From positions 1,860,001 to 1,924,000 of the forward strand of contig NEEC01000020.1 in the NCBI GenBank assembly GCA_002189035.1: a stretch of DNA of 64,000 nt. The letters run 5' to 3'. Of this stretch, positions 1-10,744 are shown one piece after another. The translations under genes were made by a program, and so were the position numbers. Under the pieces are notes generated by a model that made no database searches, had not been told where the DNA came from, and worked only from the letters and a program-made list of their open reading frames with translations. This DNA comes from Utricularia gibba (taxonomy: Eukaryota; Streptophyta; Magnoliopsida; Lamiales; Lentibulariaceae). Numbering within the stretch: position 1 is the first letter of the stretch; each line of letters begins with the position of its first letter.

Positions 1-59
1 AGGATTAGACTATTCTATGTTACAAAACCTATCTAAAAAATAAGAGAATGAAAAAATAT

Positions 60-370
60 AAAAAAGACATGTTCTTTGTGGGTATTCCGATATTCCCTAT
101 ATTTACTCAGGTCTAGTAGAATCATTTGCACTAAACAATACGAGATGCCAGGGTACATTGGTCTAGGATTCCTAATTGCCCGTTTAGCTGTAACTATTGA
201 ATGGTTCCGAGGACGAAGTGAATGCAATCAATGGGAAACGATTACTTAATTACAGCATATTTTGTAGTAATTGTGTTGAATGCGAGCTTTTTACTTACGG
301 CCGGTTCTACATTTGAATTATAATCAAATGGCTCTGAGGCGGTCATGGGTGTCAATAACTGATGATTGGA
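60..370. other. Unidentified GC-richer patch
   Basis: This patch is visibly richer in G and C than the AT-rich sequence on both sides. Short open stretches occur on both strands, for example a plus-strand run beginning MGNDYLITAYF and ending at a stop near 322. I compared it mentally with common chloroplast genes and found no convincing match. It could be organelle DNA or an old gene fragment. No function is assigned. Confidence 0.25.
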
Positions 371-1399
371 GAATTCATACAAAATAACAAATCTAAAACC
401 CATGTTTTATAAAACTTGAAAAAAGAGAGGTACGTGACAAGAATATTATTTTCATTTTGTTTTGAAATCCATTTCTATTCGAAAATAATGATTACACAAT
501 CCAAATCTTTATATTAATTTTTCAAAATTATTTTTAAATTTTTATCTTATTCATGAATTTTGTAGCGAATATTCATCCTTTGATAGATTATTGGTCTTAG
601 ATTCATGCCCTATCAAATCTTTAAATTGGAAGGTTTTGACTTCTACATAAATTGACTTAAAAATATCTTAAAAAATTTATAAAATATATTTTCTTTTCGA
701 AAAAATCCAAAGATATATAAAATGTAAAATCAATTGAAAATAATGAGAACGTAGTATGTATGATAAATAAAAATAATATTCAAGAATAATAATAAAATAA
801 TGTGTTTCAAAAAGATATAGAATCACTTATCAAGAATATTAATTTATGTCAAAATTATTTCGGAATCTATTTTTATAGTTTTTCAGAATAAATACAATTT
901 ATTTTTTCTTCTATCAAAAGTAGAAACATGTGTATAAAATTTTCCATAACATTTATTTAGTTATTTTAAAATTATTTATTTATCTATTCTAAAAATAATA
1001 CGGATAATAATGTTTCACATAAAGCTGCGTATCTTAATATTATCATACTTAGGTGCATTATTAGCCATTCCGATTGAAGAGAAAGAGACTACTTTTAAAA
1101 GACTCTGAAGTAGCAAATTCCAATGTAAAAATAGCACTTTTCCCAATCGTGTTGCTTAAAATATTTTTTAATTTTTGAAATATGGAATTATGTGAATCGG
1201 AGACAAACTTAATGAAAAAAAAAGGATTATCTATTAATATAAATTACTTAGTGGAAAAAGTCTCAAATTAATCCAACGGAAGATTAATAATCCTATTATG
1301 GATGACCATACTATTTTCAATATGAGTTTTAATCCTGTTAGTGGTGTAATACCAGTTTTATAATTTCACTTTGTGGGAGTTTTAACTATTGAAAATTTA
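371..1399. repeat. AT-rich stretch with a dispersed repeat
   Basis: No gene is visible here. Positions about 530-850 align in the same orientation with about 50,505-50,800, sharing blocks such as AAAATCAATTGA followed by AATAAT and ending in ACTTATCA. The shared block is probably part of a diverged LTR or other element, but no ends were found. Confidence 0.5.
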
Positions 1400-1800
1400 T
1401 CATATTTAACTATGCTGCTTGGGCATTCATAAGTTCGAAGGGCACCTCAATGAACTTGTGGTGCAGTATCGTATGTTGACAGTGGTCCTTGTAGTGTCAT
1501 TTTCCCACATTCTCAGTTGCTGGGTATCCTCATCTCCTAACATGTTGGAGTACACGGATATTCCTTGTGGGTGATCAAACAAGTCGAGTAGCAATTCCTC
1601 ATAGTTAACCCAATTCAATTTCCGATAGTATATAATAAGTAACACGAGTGCTTACATAGGAGTCACTCGGCCTTGTAAATTTTTTCTCTAGTACATTCTC
1701 TAGTTATAAACTAAGCTCCTTCTCCTTGACAGGTGCCATCCGGTATGGTATCTTGACGATAAGTTCATTGCCCATTACCAACCAAATTTCAACTCGATTT
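1400..1800 (-). pseudogene. Ty3/Gypsy reverse transcriptase remnant
   Basis: Minus-strand translation in shifting frames resembles the start of a Gypsy reverse transcriptase. The stretch PYRMAPVKEKEL corresponds to the usual PYRMAP..E..EL motif. It is followed by KKFTRPSDSYVS (usual GFIRPS.SPW) and, further downstream, FELMNAQAA (usual FGLTNAPA). Stops and frameshifts interrupt it repeatedly, so it cannot encode an active enzyme. No LTR belonging to it was identified. Confidence 0.6.
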
Positions 1801-1976
1801 CTCATTCCTGCATATGTCCAAAGAGTTCTTCACGAAGCATGTCATTGAATTCGAACATAGGTGCTTCCACCTTGACCCATCGGGTTGTTGCCTAAGTGAC
1901 TATGTGTGCCATCAAGTGGAACATAATATGTTTGCTAGTCCCTTTCTCCAGCCTTCTTACATTCTGTTGTTCTTGT

Positions 1977-2292
1977 TGTAATATTTAATTATTGAAAGGA
2001 AAAATTAGGAGGAAATTAAATCAATGACGTGGTTTAATCTTAGATGGTTGTAATCAAATTCATAGTCTTGCGTAAGACTGGGTAATGGTAGACTTGACCA
2101 AGTTTCCTAAAATTACAAAATTAATTGCATCTTACCCAATTGTTCTTGCTTTATAAAAAGGAGTCTCTCATTTCATAATAAACTACCCAATTCTGAGGGT
2201 AGCTGCTGAGTAGTCAGAAATATTTTTAGAATATTAAATTGCAAGGCCTATGGTTTCTTGATTATGTGTGTTCTTGTTCTTTTCAATCTACA
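1977..2292 (+). mobile_element. 5' LTR of a Copia-type retrotransposon
   Basis: This 316-bp segment starts TGTAATATTT and ends CTACA. It aligns along its length with 8,217-8,546, sharing TTAGATGGTTGTAATCAAAT and CTTGCGTAAGAC and a promoter-like CTTTATAAAAAGGAG (CTTTATAAAAAAAAG in the other copy). The two are the long terminal repeats of one element. By eye they differ at roughly one position in five, so the insertion is old. I see no matching target duplication outside the pair. Confidence 0.8.
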
Positions 2293-2309
2293 ATCAAAAG
2301 GTATTTTTG

Positions 2310-3070
2310 ATGTCATCTGATCCCAATGTTATTTTAAGCAATCCTACTTCTGTTTGTATACCTCCAGTCACCCTATCTGAATCGCCATCACCAAACATAC
2401 CAGTGCACCTTTTCCAAAATACGGCTCCTCCTGTCACAACCTACAGCTCATCTCTCACTGATCCATTGCTGGTGATCAATGCTGGCTTTCATACCCATGT
2501 ACTAGACCTCACTTTTGGATTCCAACCTTTCAATTTGAATGTAGCATAATCCATCACAGAGACAGTTCTTGATATCTCCAAGATTGAACCTTTCAACGGT
2601 CAACATTTCCAAAAGTGGCAAGATCAGGACTAAGAACTTCTGGATATGCATGGTGTTACTTGGGCCTTGAAAATCTCTAAACCAAATGCCTTAGACCCAA
2701 TCTATATAGATTGGGAATGGGGTAGTTGAGTATGTTGTCATACGATTGTTTCCACCTTATCAAATTCTCTTTCCATGTCTACATAGCATACAAGGAGAAC
2801 AACTTAATTTGACAATCTATGACTGTTGAATACACTGCGAGCATGCTATCAAATCCATATTTGCATTTTTCAACTTTTATTAATGGGAAATGAATGAAAA
2901 AAGGGACATCGACATTCAATTGAATGACTTTCACCACCTATTAAACAACATGGCAGGAAAAAACATACAACTCACACTGCCTTTTGTTGCTGATATCCTA
3001 ATCAAGAAATTATCAAAAAGTTGAGAGGCCTACAAGAGCAATATGAAACACTCAGATCGAAAGTTGAGCC
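2310..3070 (+). pseudogene. Copia gag remnant
   Basis: The frame opens at MSSDPNV just inside the 5' LTR and runs to 2,549. After a stop it continues in broken frames with KIEPFNGQHFQKW, LDMHGVTWAL and a later KLPESW-like region. FNGxxFxxW and LDMHGVxxAL are typical of plant Copia gag proteins, which form the particle that packages the element's RNA. Stops and frameshifts make it non-functional. It is cut at about 3,070-3,130 by the Gypsy LTR that follows. A tRNA primer site is not visible after the LTR, so the leader may have been deleted. Confidence 0.7.
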
Positions 3071-3130
3071 TAGACTAGAGCACACAAATTTTCTTACATT
3101 TACGATACGAAAATCACAAATTTTTAATTA

Positions 3131-4468
3131 TGTTTAGTTGTTAATTTTACAGTTTTAAATATTTTCATTTGATAAGGAAAAATATGATTTTTGGTGTGTT
3201 AATGGGCTAAATCAAAGGATTTAGCCCACCCTATGTCTAACTCGATTTTTGAGTCTAGCAGCATTTCAAGAATTAAGGAAGAAATCTGGATTTTGTGCAA
3301 GTCCCCAGGCTGCAGGAAGCAATGAGTACACAAAAGGAGCAGTCTGCAAGTCAGGGCCAGAAGCAGTAGACTTGTCAGAGAATGTGCTTGCCTTGGGTAG
3401 TGGGAGGCGAGAGAAAGATGAGAAGGAGAGAGAGTCACAAAAGGAGAGGACAAGCAGAAGTTTGTACAACACACTTGAGGGGTTTCTCCCCCGAACTCAA
3501 ACATGAAGAATACTGAAGGCGAAGTAGGAAGGAAGGGGATTTTTCTAGAGAAGAACCTCCATTGTGAAGGAAGAAAATCAAGATCCAATTCAGCACTACT
3601 GTTCCGAACTAACAGTAATAGACAGAAATCAGAACTCTACTGCTTTCTTTTCGTTTATTGATGTCTTTAGTTTTTGCATCCAACTTCTGCAGGATGTTCT
3701 TAACATTTTCGTTATTTTATGTTAATGTCATTACATTTTACTTTCAAAATATGAGTAACTAAAACTCTAGGGGTGCCTTAAGGTGAAGCATGGTGGTGTG
3801 AATTTAGGAGTCTTAATAGAATTCACTATTTTTTCGTAGCTCTTGTTTCTATCAACCCATGGGTAGATCTAAGGGAGGGAACAAATAGCTTCACAACTTA
3901 AATGCTTGATTTATAGGTAGACCAACAAATCAAGACGGGAGCAGTAGGCGTTAGTGTAGGATAGAACCAGTAGAACCGGGTAGATCTAGTTCTATATGCT
4001 TCACATGCGGGTAGACGTAATTGCAATGTTGGTGATGATATGAGAGACTAGTTTAGCCGAAAATATAACAAATGAACTGGGTAGACTTGGGTTATTTGAA
4101 GTTGTGAGTATAGGAACATGATAATTTAAGTTACACGTTTTAGCACCACACCACCTGCAGATCGTTAAGGCATTTTCATATTATTTTGAGTTAAAACCAG
4201 TACTTGTTACCTTTAGCGTTGAGACCCTATATTGTTTACTGATATTGCTTACTGAACTTGTTTGCCACTGTTGGTCCGAGCTTAGACTAAGACTTACCGT
4301 TACTTTGAATTTTGCATCTGCTGAAATACATGACAAGCACAAGCTCTTTTTGATCGACCGCGACATCCACTATACAAGTTTTCTCAATTTGTATTTTGTG
4401 TAGATTAGGGCTTATAAATGTATTTGATACGGAAGTTTGCTTTTATATGCTAAAATTTCTGTTTATCA
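3131..4468 (+). mobile_element. Gypsy (Athila/Tat-like) LTR, copy A
   Basis: This 1,338-bp LTR starts TGTTTAGTTG and ends GTTTATCA. It aligns along its whole length with 52,673-54,019, and its 3' half aligns with 17,985-18,704. The next bases (4,472-4,489) read TGATGCCATTGCTAGGGA, close to the tRNA-Asp-type primer site TGGCGCCGTTGCCGGGGA used by plant Athila/Tat elements. A gag remnant follows, so this is a 5' LTR. A perfect 11-bp hairpin lies at 3,203-3,228. Short open frames inside the LTR on both strands (3,199-3,588) are chance. Confidence 0.8.
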
Positions 4469-4471
4469 AAT

Positions 4472-4489
4472 TGATGCCATTGCTAGGGA
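4472..4489 (+). promoter_or_regulatory. Primer binding site (tRNA-Asp type)
   Basis: The 18 bases begin four bases after the LTR end. They match the plant Gypsy tRNA-Asp primer site with a few substitutions. It is where reverse transcription would have been primed in the intact element. Confidence 0.65.
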
Positions 4490-4517
4490 GCGGTGTTTAA
4501 TTGTTTTGTGTTTCTAG

Positions 4518-5055
4518 TTGATACATTTACATTCTTCTTGTGCAGGTAATCTCACTTTCCTCCCAAAAATTGAGAGAGCTATCAGCAAGAACAGGGTAAG
4601 AGTTAGGGAAGTGAGCAGATTGGGGCAGCTCCCACCCGAGACCAACAACAATTTGAGAATAGCTGAACCTCAGAAGACCTTGAACGAATTAGATGCTGTT
4701 GATCATACTTACAGAGGCCTATGCATCAGTTTCCGGAGGATGGAGCAAACAAGCTGAAACCGGTGATGATCAATTTTTTTCCCAAGTTCTATGGCAAAAT
4801 TGGAGAGAACCCCATGATCATCTAGACAATGTAACAACTGTCTGTACATCATTCAAGGGAGCTGGAATGACTGAAGATTCCATTTGTTTGAGAGCCTTCC
4901 AATTTACTTTGGAAGGAGGAGCCAAAACATGGTTCAACTCACTAAGGCCTCGAAGCATAACCAATTGGACTGGAATGAAGAAGGTGTTTTTGAGCAAATA
5001 TTTTTTAGCTTCCAAGGTTGAAGGAATTAGAAAAGAAATTAGTGATAAATTTATA
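4518..5055 (+). pseudogene. Gypsy gag remnant
   Basis: Two overlapping frames (4,518-4,757 and 4,693-5,055) together resemble a retrotransposon gag domain. The second contains LRAFQFTLEGGAKTWFNSL and a following LSKYFLASKVEGIRKEI, the typical pattern of hydrophobic residues, A..W...L and F...F in Ty3/Gypsy gag (PF03732-like). A frameshift separates the halves. The sequence stops abruptly near 5,055, where Copia integrase-like sequence resumes, so the Gypsy insertion is truncated at its 3' side. Confidence 0.75.
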
Positions 5056-5850
5056 CTGCTCTTGATAACTTTATTCAATGAGCCGAATGGAGTAGTAGAA
5101 AGAAAAAATAGAATATCGAAATAAATGATAAATTTAATGTTTATATTTTATATTGCTCTTGATAACTTGTAGGAGTAAGCTATCTTAACCATATGCCATA
5201 TTCAAGATAGAGTTTCACACAAGAAAATTAGGAAAATTCCATATGAGATATGGAAAGGTTACAATCCTTTAAAATATTTGAGTGTGGGAATGCTTTGCGA
5301 AAGTGATGTTGCCTAACTCATAGAAAAGAAAAACTTGCTCAAAAACATGAGATTGTTTGTTTATAGGATATGCAGATAAAAGTGCTGCATATCAGTTCCT
5401 TGTATTAAATAGTGATGTGCTTGATCATCACACTATTTTGGAAATGAACCATGCCGAATTCCTTGAGAGTAACTTCCCACCTAGGGAAAATAAAGGTTAG
5501 ATGGCTATGACAATGCTAATAATAGTATAGACTCAAATTGTATGTAATCCATCAGTGAAAACCTGAGAAAAAGTAAAAGGCAAACGATTGAAAACACCTT
5601 TGGTGATGACTTATACGTATATCTCATAGATAGAGAGCCTTTTACCATTACTGAAGCGAATTTTTCCCTTAACTTAAATTTGTGGAAAGAGACAATTAAT
5701 ATTGAGATTGATTCCTTACATTAGAATCATGTGTGGGAGGTGATAGACTTACCACAAGGAGAAAAAGCAATTGACAGTAAGTGGATATTTAAGAAGAAAC
5801 TATATCTAGATGGTGCGATTGATAGACACAAAGCCAGATTGTTTGCGAAG
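5056..5850 (+). pseudogene. Copia integrase and RT remnant (part 1)
   Basis: Copia coding sequence resumes here in broken frames. NGVVERKNR (about 5,080-5,110) is the integrase-core motif. IPYEIWKGYNP, then RFLVL-like and DHHTI..MNHAEF regions, match the integrase C-terminal part. WKETINIEIDSL, VWEVIDLP and AIDSKWIFKKK..LDGAIDRHKARL match the start of the Copia reverse transcriptase. Multiple stops are present. Short direct repeats TGCTCTTGATAACTT occur near 5,056 and 5,155. The frame is cut at 5,850 by a solo LTR and continues at 7,161. Confidence 0.75.
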
Positions 5851-7155
5851 TATTGAGTGTCATTTCCTATCTATTTATTATACATTATTACGTGTTAAAT
5901 TAGGATTAAGTCATCCAATTTAGGAGATATATTGGCAAGTATATTATTTTATTAGGAAAATTCTATTTTTGTATTTTGTACGTATTTTTACTATCTTTTT
6001 TGTGCATTTTGGCCAAATTGTGGTAGGAGGCAGTTTGGAGTGTTGTAGAGATTTGCAAGAGACAAGACACTAACCTTTCATGAATTGCATGTGACTTGGA
6101 CCAATTGTGGGTATAAGACTAACACTAGTCAGAACCCTTGACTTATGATATGTCAGACTCTATAGAAATGATTGGACACTTACTTACATGGATGGGAAAT
6201 GTGGTTGTGCACGCGAGATAGAAGGAATGATGGAAAAGAAGCAAAGGAAGTTAATGCACGTGGGAGTGAATCAAAACAAACTTGGAACACTTTTTTTTGG
6301 ACTTTTGACTTTTGTTTTCTTGCATTAGAACTTTTGGTTACTCCTCCCCACCTAAGGGAGGAAGAACACTTTAGCTTCTTGTTTTCATTTTCTGTTTTCA
6401 TGTCTATTCGTAGTTAAACCTTTTTAGTTTATGAGAATGGATGAAGTTTCCTTCTACATCTTGAGCATCAATCTCGATTTTTTACTAAAATTCTTTCAGA
6501 TTTCGCATATTTCCATATGTCATTACATTTTTTTTGTAATGTCTCCTAGTCACATTCTATGTGTGACTAGCCACTCCTCATGGATTTTTATGAAGAACAA
6601 GGGAAGTGCACTATCTCCAACGATATTGCTTCAAGGGAGAAAATGAATTGTTAGTGACCAAGGTACCATGACAGTGGATAGGTAGTGACCTTGTACTGCT
6701 CATTGGTTATTGGAAACAGCTCGGCACATGTGCAGAATTCGGTTTTGAGGACAATCGAAGACAATCCTTTTGTCCTTTGAATCATCGAAGGGGGAATCAT
6801 ATCATCATTCTCATGCCTCCTTATCAATTAGAGTGTAAGAGAGAGTAGGTTATTTCTTACTCGTATAGTCAATTATTCAGATGAAATTAATGAAAGCTGA
6901 GACGAGGATAGACAAAAGGAGGAAATGAAATCTCATTACCTTGAATTGCTTTCCTTGGTCAAAATCCACTATTATGTTGTATCTTTTATTTCTGTATTTC
7001 AAAAACCTCCTTTTACAAACTCGTGAATTTTTGTAAAAGTTAAATACAAAATGTTTTTCATAAAACTCAACTCCATGAGATCGACACTCGTACTATGCAC
7101 ATTTGTGTTTTACGTTTTTCTAAATTAAAATTTATTGAGGAAATGACATGCAACA
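5851..7155. mobile_element. Solo LTR inserted in Copia RT
   Basis: This 1,305-bp insertion lies exactly within the conserved KARLxAKGFTQK motif of the surrounding Copia RT. It is flanked by perfect 5-bp duplications CGAAG (5,846-5,850 and 7,156-7,160). It begins TATTGAGTGTCATTTCCT and ends AGGAAATGACATGCAACA, an 18-bp terminal inverted repeat with two mismatches. No coding domain is visible; the short frames at 6,172-6,646 are chance. Length, ends and duplication fit a solo LTR left by recombination of a younger retrotransposon. Confidence 0.8.
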
Positions 7156-7160
7156 CGAAG

Positions 7161-7975
7161 GGTTTCACACAAAAGCTCAATGTTGACAAATTTTGACACA
7201 TTTGTTCAAGTGGTTTGGTTCTCCTCTGTCAGTGCACTAATAGCACTTGCCTTTATCTACAACTTAGTGATTCACTAAATGGATATAAAAAAAACTTTTT
7301 TTAAATGATGAATTAGAAGAAGAAATTTATATGATTCAACTTGAGGGATTTTAACTATAGTACAAGAGAATAAGGTTTGCAAACTTAGAAGGTCATTTTA
7401 TGGTTTAAAACAAGCACTCAAACAAGGGCATAAGAAATTTGATGATGTACTAACATCATCTGGATTTTCAATATTGTTAATATAGAAATGTTTATATACT
7501 AAGTTAATGAATAACCAATGTATTATGATGTAACTTATATATGTATGATCTCCTTATATTTGATTTCAACATTGAGATTGTTATCAATACTAAAGTATTA
7601 TTGGCTTTAAGATTTGACATGAAAGATATGGGTGAAGCCTCATGTATTGTTGGAGTTAAGATCATAAAATGTGATCAAGGTTTCATGCTAATACTAGATC
7701 AATATGTGGAAAAACTCTTGAGGAAATTTAATCACTTTGAGGTGAAACCTATGAAAACACTATATGATCCAATATGGAACTACTTAAAAACAAAGGAGAT
7801 CCAATCACTCAACATGAGTATGCACAAATTATGGATAGCTTGATACATCTTATGAACTACACGAGGCCTGACATTACATATACAATAGACATGCTAAGTA
7901 GATATACTCATTTAGTTATTGTGCAAGTAATGAACACTGAATTCAAAGATGTCCAGTTGGGTTCCGAGTACTAAT
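7161..7975 (+). pseudogene. Copia RT remnant (part 2)
   Basis: The RT continues with KGFTQKLNVDK, ALIALAFIYNLVIH and ELEEEIYMIQLEGF. After a degraded stretch follow MYDLLIFDFNIE (usual YVDDMLIF), FDMKDMGEA, LGVKI-like VGVKIIKC, YVEKLLRKFNHFEV and LMNYTRPDI, in the order expected for Copia RT and the start of its RNase H region. The catalytic YVDD is degraded to a form without DD. Frame breaks near 7,800 and several stops exclude activity. Confidence 0.8.
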
Positions 7976-8216
7976 GAGACTAAAGCCATCAATAGATAAC
8001 TGCACATGAAGATATACGTCCATCCTGGTGATGAACAACTGAGAATGTGGGAGTCTTGAAGCTTACAATTTATAGAAATCATGAAGTTCACCATAACTTA
8101 CATGGATTATTAGATCAAGATATTGCTTCATAATTGAAAGATACCTATTCCAAAAGCGTCAAGGTCCATATGAGATGTAACTATGTGAATTTCCTTTTCA
8201 ATATGTGGAGGATTGT

Positions 8217-8546
8217 TGTAATATTTGATTACAATAATTGAATTATTGGAAGAGGAAATTAAGAAAAATTAAATCAAAGTCTTGGTTTAGTCTTAGATGG
8301 TTGTAATCAAATTCCTATTCTTGCGTAAGACGAAGTAATGGTGGATTTTATCAACTTTTCTAAAATTATGAAATTGGTTACATCTTATTCAATTATTCCT
8401 ACTTTATAAAAAAAAGACTTTCCTTTCATAATGAATCACTTGAATCATGAGTAGTTGATCAATTAAGTGATCATAAATATCTTTACATTTTATTATCAAA
8501 CTTGTGATTTCTTGACTCTGTGTATTCTTGCTCTTTTCAGTTTACA
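8217..8546 (+). mobile_element. 3' LTR of the Copia element
   Basis: This 330-bp segment begins TGTAATATTT and ends TTTACA. It pairs with the 5' LTR at 1,977-2,292. It is preceded by a purine-rich ATGTGGAGGATTGT (8,203-8,216), the expected position of the polypurine tract that primes plus-strand synthesis. Confidence 0.8.
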
Positions 8547-9440
8547 ATTCTCAGTGCATACTCTCATAGTATCTACTTGCTATCTCTTAGGTCAACTGCC
8601 TCAGCCACACAGTTGATTTGAGTTTACATTTTACTACAACCAACCATGTCTCTAAATTATCTTGAACTCCTTTCTTCCTACCTCATGTATATCTACCCTT
8701 GATTCAATTTCTACAAGTTTGGATCCCTCATTGATGTCTTCTATGGCTTCTCAACCTTCCACTACCCAGGATATAATCCATATTAATAGGTGTAGCTCAT
8801 CTCCTACTCTCTATATTGGTATTATAGTGCTAGTTCCATCATGCGTATGCATGTTTGTGAGACTGGATAATCACGCTTCATACACTCTATGGTGCAATGT
8901 TGCTATAGGTGTGTACTCAATCCTTCTTCAATAATAAGCAGTGCATTTGCTACCACTCACCAACTAAGACCAATTAGTTCTCTTTGTGTATGCTACCATC
9001 CCCCTTCTCTCTTTGGTAGAGACCATGACAATCAACAATTGTTATGCTATGAATCTATAGTGCTCAAGTTTCACCAAAGCACATTGTTTCTATGTATGCT
9101 TAGGTGATTGTTCTCTTAACATCCTTTTAGTTACTCTCACATTTTGCTGCACTAGTCCTTGACCTAGTCATTATAATCTATTATCTCCATATGAATTCCC
9201 CTCAACTCTACATTATTGATTTAAGAAATTTAGAAAAATACTTGAGTTCTTAAAGATATTGATCATATACAGATACTTGCACTTGCTTATTTGCAAAATA
9301 CCTTAATTTTGAATATTCTAACAAATTCATATTAAATTACATTTGACAACTTTGATAAATGATGAAAAATTGTGTTGTCATCTTAATTCATGAAATTAGT
9401 TTTTTTTTAATTATGAAATTGGATGTTTTTGGCATATATT
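8547..9440. other. No recognisable gene
   Basis: Low-complexity, pyrimidine-rich sequence with short open frames (8,662-8,934; 8,889-9,107) rich in Ser and Leu. I see no domain. It may be decayed retroelement sequence. Confidence 0.4.
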
Positions 9441-9640
9441 CCAATGTTTTGTGATGTTAATAGTCTTATTATGTTTATGTTTTAAAGTGGATTAAATCAA
9501 TGATTTAGTCCACCTAAGTTTTTAGTGACATTTTTTTTGAAGTTTTAGTAGCAGGTTTTCTAATACCAATTCTCACAAGCATCGCACATGCAACCAAACG
9601 GAGGGATTAAGTTGCACGTAAAAGAAAAAAAAAGGACGAT
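9440..9640 (+). repeat. Partial Gypsy LTR with hairpin
   Basis: A short block resembles the first 200 bases of LTR copies A and B. It contains the diagnostic near-palindrome GTGGATTAAATCA / TGATTTAGTCCAC (9,487-9,513). The following text (AGTTTTAGTAGCAG) loosely matches the LTR-A sequence after its hairpin. It is truncated on the 3' side. Confidence 0.45.
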
Positions 9641-10744
9641 AGCTTTCTTATGCACATATCACAACAACCCCACATATAACATGTTAGGAGAGGAATTGGT
9701 TGAGATAGACTTAGATCATCACAAGCTAGTTCGCGCATTTGAATAAATTTAGAATCATAGGTTTAGTTACCATACCACCCTCATGCTTCCCAATAAATCA
9801 TTATTCATGGGATTGATTAAACCATGAATTTTGGGGATTGTCTTACTGGAATTAAAGTTAAAGCTCACTCATCTTATTACTTTTATTTTTACAGTTGATA
9901 TTAAATTGCTATTAATTTTCATTAAGACTAAAAATTATATTTGACATTAAAAATACATAAACCAAGAACTAGTTCTTTAAGCTCGATTTCAAATCATTAT
10001 ATATTTTCTTTAGATTTGTAAATTTGTATGAAATAAGGATTTGTAAATTTTATTTCACATGAAATTTCGAATTGTACAATATTTGAAGAGTTTTCATTTA
10101 TCAATAAAAATATTAATATATATTTTATTTATTAAAATTCTTCATTTAAATATCAATACAATAAAGTATGATTTAAAATCAATTTAATCAATATTTTTAA
10201 ATAGCAATACAAAACATATACTTCATTCTCGAATTACCAAAGCCAAATTTAATTAATTATATTTTTTTTACGAAAATTGATGTTATTAAACATATATGGC
10301 AAATACATCTTGAAAAAAAAATTAAAATTTGCCCTCTAAATAAATGGTTAATCAAGTGTTTTTTAATGAATACTTATTTTTAAGAAAATCTAATATCTTT
10401 CATTATAAAAACGCAAGTTTTTTTTTATAATTATTGCACGATTTGTTAATGTTTAACTCTAGTATTAAATTATGATTTTTATATTTAATAATAAAGTATA
10501 TGTTTTATATTTTGATATAATTAATTCACATATATATATATATATATATTATTTAAATCATAATTTATTTTTATTGAAAGTTAAATGATGAATTCTAATT
10601 ATAACACAAAATGATAATGTATTAAATATAATGTAAAATAAATTTGTAAATGATTTCAAAATTAAGGTATCTTATAGCAATAACATTTAATGAGTTTTCC
10701 TATAAACCGATTGATTACAAATATGAATTCTATATCTTTTTTAT
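9641..10744. other. AT-rich intergenic sequence
   Basis: Very AT-rich with no open frame of interest. A (TA)n microsatellite lies at about 10,531-10,549. Nothing else is recognised. Confidence 0.5.

Noticed and set aside
3199-3588. Overlapping open frames of 68-129 residues on both strands
   Set aside because: They lie within the Gypsy LTR A; the equivalent part of LTR B and of the family 2 LTR has different frames. Purine-rich LTR sequence creates them.
10531-10549. TA dinucleotide run as a regulatory element
   Set aside because: A simple microsatellite in AT-rich DNA; no gene nearby.
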